A stretch of DNA of 44,912 nucleotides from Spirogloea muscicola (lineage: Eukaryota > Streptophyta > Zygnematophyceae > Spirogloeales > Spirogloeaceae). Below, in pieces: positions 19,160 to 28,860 of this stretch. The first letter of the stretch is position 1; each line of letters starts with the position of its first letter. Below the pieces are notes generated by a model. That model was not told the DNA's origin. It did not search any database and saw only the letters and a program-made list of their open reading frames with translations. A program made the position numbers and the translations under genes. The stretch covers positions 79,034-123,945 of the forward strand of contig WELB01000115.1 in NCBI GenBank assembly GCA_009602725.1, in the 5' to 3' direction.

Positions 19160-20640
19160 AAGTCATGGCGGCTTATCTCTTACTCGAACACGAACTGAGC
19201 AATGGGCCTGCGGGTTGCCCCACCAAGAATGTGGCATGGTCATCACGCGGCCTCCCCACCAACCTCCAGCTCCCACCAGGCTGCCAGACCCCTGCCAATG
19301 GGCTGGCTGTTCTCAAAGTTCCCCTTGGCACACCATCGCACGTTGCGGAGGACTTACGTGAATGTCTGCAGCAACACCTTGCCCCCCTTCCCTCCCTTCC
19401 TCTCCTCGGAGATCCGCAGATGGCGCTGGCCATCCTTACTCGCTGCATTGGTCAACGAGCGGGCTACCTGCAGCGAACTGTCGCCCCAACGGACATGGTG
19501 GGCGAGCTGTACAAGGAGTTCGACACCTCCCTCCTGCAAACCCTGACTTCCCTGATTCATCACCCATCCTTCCCCTCACCTTCATCTCCCTGCAGGCAAC
19601 CCTTCCCACACGTTTGGGCGGCCTGGGCTGCCGGTCCCTTGAGCAGACGGCGCGGGCAGCCTTTCTCGGTTGCTGGCACTAGGTTGCCTCCCTTCTTCCC
19701 TTGCGCTTCCCTTGCCTGGCTGGCCCTGCTGCCGAGGTGGAGGAAGGCTCCTTGGCATTCCAAGTGCAATTGAGGAGCATCCGGGAGTCAGCACTCTGCT
19801 CCTTCCCCTCCCTACAACACCTCCTCACCCCCTTCTCAGCGCTCGCTCAAGCACCAGAGAAAGCGGCACAGGCCAGACTCGTTGCTGCAGTTGAGGACGA
19901 GTGTCGCAAGGCGTTGAGGACGATGCCGGATATCAAGACCAATCCAAGGAGTCTGGCACATCTTACATCGCTCGCAACGCCTGGGGCAACGGAGTGGCTA
20001 ATCACTCATGCAATCCACAACGCTTTCAGAATCAGCCCTAAAGCATTCCGGACGCTTCTCCAGCTGTTCCTGGACCTGCCCCCGACCTGCCTGACTGGAG
20101 AAACCTACTGTGAATGTGGCTTCCGTGCGGAGGGCGGAAAAGTAGCCACCCACATGCTGCGGTGTCCCACAGGCCCTGAGGTGGTGGGCGTCCACAATCT
20201 CCTACGGGACGCCCTGGCGGGCTTGATGCGCGACGCCGGCTACCGCGCCATCGTGGAAGTAAGCAATGTAATGCCCATCACCACGAATTCCCAGGGACGC
20301 CATCACCGTTCCACCCTGGACATTGTGGGTGGACAACCTGGCGGAGGCCCACGAGCCTTGGTTGATGTGGTGGTGACCGAGGCATACAAGAGTTCCGCTT
20401 CCACACACATTGTTGGCCACGCAGTAGGAGGTGCTGAGCAGAGAAAGCTCCGACACTACTCTGACTACCCCCGCATTGACCATCTCCTCCCGGCCGCAAT
20501 CAACACTTTCGGCTGCTATCGTCCTCGCTTCCATACCCTACTTGAGAGAATAGCGAGTCTGGGATAAGCACGATGCGAGGATATGCTTCCAGCCCAGATG
20601 GGTATGCCGGCAGCCTATCTGTCATTCTTGCGACGTCAAG
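19160..20640 (+). pseudogene. 5'-truncated RLE-type LINE, C-terminal region of ORF
   Basis: The longest retrotransposon remnant here. 19290-19560 encodes text typical of the segment after reverse transcriptase (VPLGTPSHVAEDL, LTRCIGQRAGYLQRT). After a frameshift comes LPTRLGGLGCRSLEQTARAA, then a TAG at 19681-19683. 19701-20567 is open: CECGF...H.L.C at 20110-20165 is a CCHC-like finger. It is followed by STLDIVGGQPGGGPRALVDV, VVTEAY and EQRKLRHYSDYP, a plausible restriction-like endonuclease as in R2/Dualen-type LINEs. After the stop, QMGMPAAYLSFLRRQG continues the C-terminus. The reverse transcriptase is absent, so the copy is dead. It is joined on the left to the NUMT and on the right to a Harbinger remnant. 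Confidence 0.7.
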
Positions 20641-21020
20641 GCTGATTGAGAAGCAGCAGTCCGGGCCGTCAGCAAAATATTTGCAAGAGGTTGCTGTACA
20701 TATACTTCTCAGACTGTCAACCATTCTGCCTCTTTCCATAGTGTTCGCAGGACTTCGAGACCATCGTTAGCTGGATGATCAATAGAAATAATCAGTAAGC
20801 TGTAGCAGGGGCCGGCAGGGCTCTGACCGCCAACGGCCATGTACAAATTCCTTGCAAACAGTCAAATCAAATTTACTCTCTCAAGTATCGTCGCAGTCCA
20901 TGCTTTCGTCACACTCCGACGACTCCATCAGCATGTCGTGCTGTGCATTGAAATAAGAGTTCCGTGTGCTTAGATAAACTGAGGTCAAAATGGCCAAGTA
21001 CAGGGGCAAGCACATCTAGT
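20640..21020 (-). mobile_element. Harbinger remnant: transposase 3' end, inverted
   Basis: The reverse complement matches 14310-14640 and the 25040-25400 block: the ATGCACAGCACGACATGCTG exon start, GACTGTTTGCAAGGAATTTG, CAGAGCCCTGCCGGCCCCTG, then CTACAGCTTACTGATT. The tail-A-like intron segment is kept at 20985-21015. No coding function remains. Confidence 0.65.
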
Positions 21021-21650
21021 GACGTTCATCACACACTACAACTTGACACGCTCAGTACCCACGGGTCAATACATGAAGGTCGCTAATCGATGCTTAAATA
21101 TCAGATGGCAGATCCAAGCCCTTCTGCCACCAACTAGAGCTCGCCCAGCATTGTGGTCCAATGCCGCTCGCTCGTTAGCTCAGGTCTTCCATATGCGCCT
21201 TTCCGATTTCCTCCAGCGAACCATGCCCACGCCTTGCACCTGCCTGCCGGCCGTGCTCTCGCTGCAGCCTCTGGCTTTCGTCAGGGGCATTGCTTTCCGG
21301 CTGCTAGTCTTTCTAATTTGCGGCTCCTCATGGTTGTTGAGTGATTCATCCTACCCAAGTTCTTAGACAGTGCTCTGGGCCCCTTTGAACGTTGTCAAGT
21401 CCTTTTGGGCTGGCTTTCCACAGCCCTTACCCCCTTTGGGAGAGCAACTTCTCACTTTCTGGTGAAAAGCATGAGCCTGAGCACGCTGCGAACAGGCCGG
21501 AACTCGACGTCTCAAGAGAGAAAGGAATCTGCTCGCGTACAGAGGGTAAGGCAGGGAAAGGCCAGCCCAAAAAGAAGGACAAGGTCCAAAGAGCCAAAAG
21601 GTGCCGGGGATAAAAAACAACAAAGTAATAAACACACAGCTAGACACGAG
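21020..21650 (-). repeat. LINE 3' ends flanking chimeric module 2
   Basis: CTCAGTACCCACGGGTCAAT at 21049-21068 is an ORF-end signature in reverse. 21153-21345 (plus frame PANHAHALHLPAGRALAAAS) carries a diverged ALHLRAGRAL block. 21405-21430 is the hairpin core (GGGCTGGCTTTCCACAGCCC) and 21448-21520 the SLLRRRVPACSQRAQAH block on the minus strand. 21540-21650 leads into the chimera 3' UTR. The order repeats at 25420-26010. Confidence 0.55.
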
Positions 21651-21654
21651 ACGA

Positions 21655-22258
21655 CAGCTTTTTCTCAATCCGCCTGCTGAGCAGGGACTTAAATGTCCTG
21701 GAAATCCGCTTGCTGTTGCTCTACAAGTCCTACAAGTCGAGTCAATATCGCCTCCAGCCGATTCAGCTGTGCGTAGGCCTGCTGACTTGTCGAGGCGTCC
21801 TCTCTGGGCGCCATGCTCGGAAAATCGGCAGAGCTGCCGCCGCTGTCAAGATCTGCTGTAGTGCCCCGACATCCCCGATATGAGTCGATGTTGTCGAAGT
21901 CCTCCGTCACTTTGCTGCAAAGAGTTGATGCCGCCTCGTCGCTCTTGCCCCTCTTCCAGAGGCCCTCCAGGTTGGAGCTGCTGCCGTTGGCGGAGCCGTC
22001 CTTGGCCGGCATCGCCGCAAGCTTCGGGTTCTTGTGCAGGTCCTTGGCGGGCGCCGCTTTCTTGGCGGCCGCCTTCTTCTTGCTCGCGTCCGACTCCAAG
22101 GCCTCCACCTGCGACTGCGGCGGCGGCGGCGGCTTCTTGCGCAGCTTCGCGGCGGCCGACGCCTTCTTGGCGACCCACTTCTTCTTGCTCGCGTCCGACA
22201 CCCGACAGCCTCTCGCCGCCGCGGCGGCGGCGGCGGCGATCAGGGAGGAGGGGACCAC
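21655..22258 (-). pseudogene. Chimeric module 2: duplicated ABCF1 exon 1 + Myb-like C-terminus
   Basis: A long open minus-strand frame. N-terminal half: [20 protein letters not shown], a Pro run, then a second copy [20 protein letters not shown] followed by [16 protein letters not shown], the exact continuation seen in ABCF1 exon 1. C-terminal half: DEAASTLCSK, DNIDSYRGCRG, MAPREDASTSQ and LTRLVGLVEQQQADFQDI, the Harbinger Myb-like C-terminus; the frame ends near 21689 and a shifted frame continues to 21655. The ABCF1-equivalent start codons are changed (CGG and TTG), so translation would need another start. It lacks ATPase domains and the Myb DNA-binding part. Confidence 0.7.
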
Positions 22259-22820
22259 GGGCTTCCGTGGATAGAGACCTTCAAGAAGAATTTTGGCTGC
22301 TGATGCTAAGCTTTAATTGAGTTATGTGTTTGATGAGTGATGGAGGGCCTGAGTGGCTCGTCAATTTCAAACGAGAGAAAGACTCTTTCAGTAGAGGGCG
22401 ATGGCTGTTATCGGCCAGCCCAGGAAAAAGAGTAGCGGTCTTCTGGCGCCTTCGTACTTGTTTCACTCTTCACAGCGCCAGAAAACCGCTAAAGTACACA
22501 GCGACCTAGGTGGCCACTGAGTGCTCATTTGAGTGACAATGAAGTTGAAATATGATGGCCTTCTAAGCCACTCCCCACCTCCCCTCCCATTTTTAAAAAT
22601 TCTTTCCCCCCCCTCCCACATTCACCCACCCTCCTCCTCCGGCATCTAGTCTGTCGGATCAGAGGCTCCTCACTCGTAACTACTGAGTGATTCATCCTCC
22701 CCTTGTTTTGACATAGCATCTTCAGGCCCCTTTGTAGCTGCTAAATGCTTGTAGTCCCCCCCGAACCATAGTCAATTTTTTTTGGGCTGGCTTTTCGCAG
22801 CCCTTGCCCCCACTCTGCTT
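22259..22820. repeat. Copy of ABCF1 upstream region, then repeat tails
   Basis: 22259-22600 repeats the ABCF1 upstream order: GGTTTGATGAGTGATGG-type block, GAGGGCGATGGCTGTTATCG, CCGCTAAAGTACACAGCGAC and CTAGGTGGCCACTGAGTGCT. The G-box part is missing. From about 22600 it gives way to C-rich runs, an ACTACTGAGTGATTCATCC LINE-tail signature (22680-22700) and a hairpin core (22781-22805). Confidence 0.6.
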
Positions 22821-23440
22821 TAAAACATTGCCAATCTAGGCTACACTCGACGTGCAGATGTGTTTCCGGCTGAGATGGGCTTGCCAGCTGCATATCTGTC
22901 GCTCTTGCGTTTGCAGCGAATTCTGGGCAGCTGTGCCGGTGGCAGCAAGGATTGCGGTCATGCTGCACCGCCTGGCAACCGCCCGGCAAATCAGGGCCAT
23001 GACCGATCTTCTTGGGATAGCGGCGTGCACAAGCTTGTAATTTACTATTGGAAGAATTAACGTTCATATTTGCTAACCGGGAGTGTCTACCATGGCTTTC
23101 AAACATAATCATAAACAACCAATCGTGCGTGCAAATCAAAGTCGGACGATGTGTCAAAGCTTCTTTTCCCCTTTCTAAGTTCAACTCGTTGACGAACTTG
23201 TTTAATAGCTCTTTGTTTTTCAAATCGATTAGTAGCAGAGAGTCCCTCTCATCGCTTGGACCCCCTCATCTGCACTCTTCATTAATTCTTTAGCATCCTC
23301 ATAGTAGAGGTGCTGATAGCCATCAGAGACACCTTGCTGCCGGATCAACTCAGGTGGCCGACGCACAAGGAGATGGCCGGCATGGCCGCCAAATTGCAGA
23401 AGCTCGCCGGCATCCCATACGTCATCGGCGCAGCGACGGC
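22821..23440 (+). pseudogene. Harbinger transposase remnant, copy 2
   Basis: 22930-23030 encodes AAVPVAARIAVMLHRLATAR and DLLGIAACTS, the N-terminal domain block seen at 13140-13255. 23310-23440 encodes MLIAIRDTLLPDQLRWP and AGIPYVIGAATART, the start of the DDE core, where the catalytic Asp position is lost. The 5' side begins in a LINE fragment (MGLPAAYLSLLR-like at 22875-22915, shared frame), so transposase and LINE sequences are joined there. Inactive. Confidence 0.65.
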
Positions 23441-23815
23441 TCGCACTTCCCTAACATCCTTTTACTTTCACTACGAGGCGGCCCCGGTGGCACGGGCATG
23501 CAGCCTCCAGAAGCGACGAGCGGCCCCCTCCCAGATGTTTAAGTGGGATGGTTGCACAGTATCAAGGGCTAATAGGCAGGAAAGAATGCAGTCCCTTGGC
23601 AACAGGTCCACCCCCACCCACCCCCCCCCCTCAGAAGTGGCACTCTCAATGAGGGCAAGGGCTGTGAAAAGCCAGCCCGAATTTTTTTTGACCAAGGTTC
23701 GAAGTGGCCAAAAACGCGTAGCAGCTACCAAAAAAGGGACCTGAAGAAGCTATTGCAGAACGGGGGGATCCCGTCGTCCACCCCCCCCCCTTTGGACAAT
23801 TTTCCCTTTAAGACC
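23441..23815. repeat. C-run-rich repeat tails
   Basis: It contains poly-C runs (23621-23632 and 23781-23790), a GCTGTGAAAAGCCAGCCCGA hairpin half near 23661-23680, and a TATCAAGGGCTAATAGGCAG word shared with 17228-17247. No gene is supported. Confidence 0.45.
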
Positions 23816-23817
23816 TA

Positions 23818-25045
23818 AGGAGGCTGCCCGGCCTGCCCGAAAAGGCACAGATGGCACCCCCCCCCGTCCAACTCCCCTCCTCGTCGGCAGACCCGGGGGA
23901 GCTTGACCAGCCTCCCCTTCGCCCCCCGCTCCTTCCTCCCCCTCTCTGCCTGCACAGTGTATTGGCTTGATTCGGCCTCCCTTTCAATGTTTTTCAATTT
24001 TTTTCATTCCATGCGCACCGCGCCCTTTCCCCTCTCCTGATCAGGAGCTCTTCCATGATCAGCAGCCGCATCCATTCCTGATCAGGAGCGAGGTGGCGCG
24101 GCCTCCCGCCCCCTCGGCAGCTCCGGCCTGCAGCGCTGTCATAGCGCCATCCTGATCGCCAAGGCCACGCAGTCGGCGGGACAGCTGCAGCTGTTGGCTC
24201 CCATGGCAGCAGCTGGCATGCCGGGCGCAGGCTGCGACAGCGCAGCGATTCCTCGCCGCCGATGCCAGCGCCAGCAGCGCCAACAGCGCCAGCTGGCGGG
24301 GGCACTCCGGCGCGCGGGGGTATGGAGCGCATCCCCGACCTCAACTTGGACGCCCAGGGGAGCCAGTGCTGGACAGTGGTGGAGGCGCAGACAGCAGCCC
24401 AGCCAACGACGGCGGGGGCATCTGGAGACATGAGTGGGTGGTCACTCTTGTACACGCTGCAGGAGCCGTTGATGTGGCCAAGAAGAGCGGCGGTGTCAGA
24501 CGAGGTGAGCACCGGTTTGCACTATTGCGTGATCGTTGCGGGACGGTCTTCCCCGGTGTCACTGATCACTCACCGCCTCTTGTCTCCTGCAGGCCAACAG
24601 CTTGCTGAGTGGGATCGAGTTTTCGCAACCCTTGTCGACAAGCATCCGAGCTTCGACAAGAACATTTTAGAATGCCTAACCAAGTACATGCGCCTCGAGG
24701 AATTCTACAAGGAGGAGAAGAGTTTGAGGAGCTTTCCCGGCGAGGCAGCATCAAGCCTCCGCGGCAGTGCGGCCGAAGTCTTCGACATCATGGATTCATA
24801 TCGGGGATATCAGGGCACTACTGCACATCTTGACAGCGCCGGCTGCTCTGCCGGTCTTCCGGGCATGGCGCCCAGACAGGAGGCCTCGACAAGTCAGCGG
24901 AAGAGGAAGGCCGACGCATAGGCGAATCGGGACGAGGCGCTATTGCCTCGACTTGTAGAATTTGCAGAGCAACACCAAGCGGATTTGCGGGACATAAAGT
25001 TCCTGCTCAGCAGGCTGATCGAGCTGATAGAGAAGCTGTAGTAAG
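23818..25045 (+). pseudogene. Harbinger Myb/trihelix-like accessory gene, copy 2
   Basis: Inverted counterpart of 14634-15845, including its upstream region from GGCTGCCCGGCCTGCCCG at 23821. Exon 1 has IPDLNLDAQG (EAR-like DLNL kept, the Pro lost). After a frameshift come GGGIWRHEWVVTLVHAAGAV and DVAKKSGGVRRG up to a GTGAGC donor at about 24504. Exon 2 follows CTCCTGCAG near 24593: QQLAEWDRVFATLVDKHPSF, LECLTKYMRLEEFYKEEK, AEVFDIMDSYRG, APRQEASTSQRKRKADA, one stop (24919-24921), then VEFAEQHQADLRDIKFLLSR and LIEKL stop near 25040. Apart from one frameshift and one stop the domain order is complete. The paired Trp helix and the C-terminal amphipathic helix suggest DNA binding plus oligomerisation. 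Confidence 0.7.
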
Positions 25046-25400
25046 GGCCGGCAGCAATCTCTCTAATTGATCGAGTTTGCTTTACAAATACTTCTCAGAC
25101 TATCAACCAATCTGCCTCTTCCCAAAATGTGCGCAGGATTTCCATATTCTGCTCAGCAGGATGATCAATAAGCTGTAGTAGGGGCCGCCAGGGCTCTGAC
25201 CGCCAACGGCTATGTACAAACTCCTCGCGAACAGTCAAATCAAATTCGGTTTGACACTTTCAAGTATCTTTGCATTCCATGCTATCGTCGCAGTCCGACG
25301 AGTCCACCAGCATCTCTTGCTGTGCATAAGAGAAAATTTCCGTGTGCTTGAAACAAACTAAGGTCAAATTGGCCAAGTACAGGGGCAAGCACGTCTAGTG
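25046..25400 (-). mobile_element. Harbinger transposase 3' end, copy 2 (inverted)
   Basis: Convergent with the Myb-like gene as in copy 1. The reverse complement gives the ATGCACAGCAAGAGATGCTG exon start, GACGATAGCATGGAATGC, TTGACTGTTCGCGAGGAG, CAGAGCCCTGGCGGCCCCTA, then CTACAGCTTATTGATCATCC. The tail-A-like intron piece lies at 25362-25395. Confidence 0.65.
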
Positions 25401-26013
25401 ACGTACATCACACACCCTACAACTTGACCCGCTCAGTACCAACGGGTCAACACATGAGGGTCGCTAGTCGATGCCTGAATACCAGATGGCAGATCCAAGC
25501 CCTTCTGCCACCAACTAGAGCTCGCCCAGCTTTGTGGTCCCATGCTGCTCGCTCATTAGCTCAGGTCTTCCGCACGCGCCTTTCCATTTCCCTCAAGCAA
25601 TGCATGCCCACGCCTTGCACCTGCACGCCGGCCGTGCTCTCGCTGCAACCTCTGGCTTTTGTCAGGGGCGTTGCTTTCCAGCTGCTAGTATTTCGAATTT
25701 GTGGCTCCTCACTCGGGGTTGTTGAGTGATTCATCCTACCCAAGTTCTGAGACAGCGCACTGGGCCGCTTTGCACCTTGTCAAGTGTTTTAGGGCTGGCC
25801 TTCCACAGCCCTTGCCCCCTTTGGGAGAGCAACTTCTCACTTTCTGGTGAAAAGCATCCTGAGCACGCTGCAAACAGGCCGACACCCGATGTCGCAAAAG
25901 AGAAAGGAATTTGCTCGCCCACAGAGGGTAGGGGCTGGGAGAGGCCAGCCCACAAAGTAGGACAAGGTCCAAAGAGCCAAAAGGTGCCGAAGGAATCAGA
26001 ATAAGCCACACAA
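25400..26013 (-). repeat. LINE 3' ends flanking chimeric module 3
   Basis: The order is the same as at 21020-21650: reversed ORF end (CTCAGTACCAACGGGTCAAC, 25430-25449), an ALHLHAGRALAATS block in the plus frame (25610-25660), the hairpin core (25791-25815), the SLLRHRVSACLQRAQD block on the minus strand (25840-25895), and the 3' UTR core GGGGCTGGGAGAGGCCAGCC (25930-25949). This is the second copy of a duplication of about 2 kb. Confidence 0.6.
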
Positions 26014-26601
26014 TTAGACACGAGACGACAGCTTCTCAATCAGCCTGATGAGCAGGAACTTAATGTCCCGGATATCCGCTTGCTGCTGCTCTAGAAGTCC
26101 TACAAGTCGAATCAATAGCTCCTCCCGATGCGCTTGTGCGTCGGCCTTCCTCTTCCGCTGACCTGTCGAGGCCTCCTTTCTAGGCGCCATGCCCGGAAGA
26201 TCGGCAGAGCTGCCGGCGCTGTCAAGATCTGATGTGGTGCCCTGACATCCCTGATAAAAGTCGATGATGTCGAAGACCTCCGTCGCTCTGATGCGAAGAG
26301 TTGATGCCGCCTCGTCACTCGTGCCCCTCTTCCGGGGGCCCTCCAGCTTGGAGCTACTGCCGTTGGCGGAGCCGTTTTTGGCCGGCATCGCCGCCATCTT
26401 CAACTTCTTGTGCAGCTTCTTAGCGGGCGCCGCCTTCTTGTCGGCCGCCTTCACCTTGCTCGCGTCCGACACTATGGCCGCCTCCCGCCACGGCGATGGC
26501 GGCGGCGACGGCGGCTTCTTGTGCAGCTTCGCGGCCGCCGCCGCCTTCTTGGCGACCGCCTTCTTCTTGCTCTCGTCCGACACCCGACCGCCTCTCGCCA
26601 C
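26014..26601 (-). pseudogene. Chimeric module 3: duplicated ABCF1 exon 1 + Myb-like C-terminus
   Basis: The best preserved chimera: one open minus-strand frame of about 195 codons. The ABCF1-derived part is present twice: [20 protein letters not shown], then IVSDASKVKAADKKAAPAKK followed by [16 protein letters not shown]. The Myb-like part follows without a break: DEAASTLRIRATEVFDIIDF, GMAPRKEASTGQRKRKADAQ and LIRLVGLLEQQQADIRDIKF, ending RLIEKLSSRV stop. Both ABCF1-equivalent starts are mutated (CGG, ATA). A basic Lys/Ala N-terminus joined to a coiled-coil-like C-terminus is a new arrangement; whether it is expressed is unknown. Confidence 0.75.
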
Positions 26602-27140
26602 CGCGGCGGCGGCGGCGGCGGCGTCGGCGGCGGCGATCCGGGAGGAGCGGAGGCGCCCTCGGGCTTCTGAAGAGAAAGACTTTTAAAGAAGGATTTTGGC
26701 TGCTGAGGAGAATAGTGTGTATCTGATGACTGATGAAGGGGCCTGAGCGGCCAATCAAAGAAATCTGAATGAGAGAAAGACTCTTCCAGTGAGGGCGATG
26801 GCTCTAATCGGCCAGCCCAGGAAAAAGAGTGAAACAAGTACGAAGGCGCCAGAAAAGCGCCAAAGCGCACAGCGACCTAGGTGGCCACTGGATTCTTATT
26901 TGAACAATAGTATCGTTTCATATGATGGCCTTATAAGCCACTTCCCACCTTCCTCGTCACCCATCCTCCATCCGGAGATAGCGGCCCTGGGGGGGCCCGA
27001 GCTGAGGACACGTGACGGGCCGCAGACGTGGCCTCCACCGTGGCGTTTCCAGTCGGAGCTGCCGCGATGTGAAGGCCGCATCGATGGGCGACCAACCACG
27101 CCGTTAACAACTTTGATTTGCCCGCTAGGCTGCCAAGGTC
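26602..27140. repeat. Copy of ABCF1/transposase upstream region
   Basis: Colinear with 12250-12720: GCGGCGATCCGGGAGGAGCG, GATGACTGATGAAGGGGCCT, GAGGGCGATGGCTCTAATCG, CACAGCGACCTAGGTGGCCA, a G-box-like CACGTG at 27009-27014, GTGGCCTCCACCGTGGC and ATCGATGGGCGACCAACCAC. Similarity fades near 27133, after which sequence looks unique. Confidence 0.65.
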
Positions 27141-27995
27141 CGCTGGCGGCCTGGCCATTCCGAGGCAAGGTCTTTCTCGGAGAGTCCACGAGTCGTCAAT
27201 AAGATCATGCAGTAAGGCAATCCGTGGACGACAATAGATAGCATGTGCTAATGTTGTTGCACCTTGTTGAGCCTTCTCATGGAGAGGAGTGAAGTGCATC
27301 CAAGCTACAGCTGAGGACGGATACCTGATAGTCAAAGCAGATGCCTTAAGGCATCACCTTCTAAGCAGAGCGGCACCGCTGTGCTTTACCTCCTACACCA
27401 AACAGCGTCATGAGATGGCATTGACGTTGGTATCATGAAAGGATCAGCATGCCGAGCTCATCTCAAACATGCACATTTTCTGGGCCTGTGTCACCCGGTG
27501 GAGCCTTCTATGTAGAGCGTCAGAGATATTTGCGAAATAGGCAGGTATGCACAGGTGCACATTGCCAAGAGCATAAGGCATCCAATGAAGCACTGGAATA
27601 CCATCACCTAATTTGCATCTCTAAAAGGGGTACTGCTCAATTGCCAACACTCGACGTCTTCATCCAAAACTTGCATCCCGCAAGATGAATTCAGCTCCTC
27701 AGTCGATGTTACGATCACACAACCTTGAACAATATGGACCATCTGACCAGCAGGCTACATTGTCCACCGTTGCTCTGAAGGAGATGGAAAGGGTTTTAAG
27801 AGGTGACTATGCGAGTTGTGCGGCCTCTTCCCATATCTGGCGCTGCGCTTGCTGCTTCTCTTTCTTACTCTGCTTCAGGGGCTGTCCAGAAGCTGACGTC
27901 TCCTTCTACACAAGCATGAAGCAGGTTGCTGTGTCAGCCTGGTCGTCTTGCCAATAGCCGATTGTCAATTTTGCACAGCGCGTATGATCAAGCAA
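27141..27995. other. No gene recognised
   Basis: This is largely unique sequence of moderate GC. Short frames at 27449-27688 and 27685-27957 (plus) show no motif. It may hold the 3' side of the small uncertain gene on the minus strand. Confidence 0.4.
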
Positions 27996-28449
27996 TTCCA
28001 AAGGCTATTAAGCGGCTTGCTACTTGCTTGATGCTCGTTCAGCATGCTTGACTGCAAAAAGTGGGGGTGTCGTCGAAAATACAGCTGCACTTGCGACAAG
28101 GAACTCCATGCTGTGGTACACCATGGCCTTACCTTCAGCGAGATCACATATACAGTGACCGCGGAGCAAGCCCAGCATTGAGTGCACTCCTGCACTTATG
28201 CCTTGCGAGCAATGCGGGACGGACAGCACCTCCGTTGACGAGCCGACGACATCGCATGGGCCCCATGCCAAGTCCTGAGCATACCTGGAAGTTGGCCTGG
28301 ACGAGCCTGTGGAGGCGTGCCAGCCGCCGGCTGCCGTGCCGGAGCAGCGGCGCGACTTGCAGCGCCAGCGCCTGCTGGGCCCGGAGCGCCTCCGCATGCG
28401 CCAGCTGCCGGGCTCTCACCACTGCCCGCGCGAGCGCGCCGCCGGTCAT
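27996..28449 (-). CDS. Possible small gene, unknown function
   Basis: I do not recognise it. The minus-strand ATG at 28447-28449 opens MTGGALARAVVRARQLAHAE, an Ala/Arg/Leu-rich, strongly helical 55-codon segment ending at a good donor (CAG then GTATGCTCAG, exon edge about 28285). Candidate downstream exons are 28180-28140 (acceptor GTGCAG, donor GTAAGG) and a last piece ending AVQN stop near 27996, after a TTTTTGCAG acceptor. The joined product is unconvincing in its later exons. It sits behind a GC-rich block that could be a promoter. It could instead be a chance frame. Confidence 0.25.
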
Positions 28450-28860
28450 GGCTGCCGCTCACCGCGCCCCGGCTGCTCGCTCGCTGAGGTAGCCAGAGCT
28501 CCTTCGTCGCAGGCGCGCGCCGCGCCTCGGCGTCGCCGCCGCTTCTTCTCAGCGCGCTGCTCCTACGCGGCGGCGCCGAGGGGCAGCGCCGGCGCAAGGC
28601 AAAGAGGCGGCCCGGTGGGACGACGCCAGAGGCGGCGCCGCGGAGGACTCCGGCGCCCGCAGCGCTTGCGGCGGCGGCGGAAGCGGNGGCTGCGGCGGCG
28701 GCGTTAGGCGTCAGCGGCGGCGGCGGGGGCGGCGGCGGTAACGGCGGCGGCGGGGGGTGTGGCGGGCGTGGCGGAGAGTGGGGGCTGACGGGGAGGGGTA
28801 ACGGGGACGCGCCACGTGGCGGGTGGCGGGGTTTGTCGGTGGCCTGCATGGCTGATCGGC
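28450..28860. other. GC-rich block with GGC repeats and one N
   Basis: It holds dense GGC/GCG triplets, an ambiguous base at 28687 (N) and a palindromic G-box, GCCACGTGGC, at 28811-28820. It resembles a CpG-rich promoter. Long frames through it are compositional artefacts. The N suggests an assembly or polishing problem at the triplet run. Confidence 0.4.
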
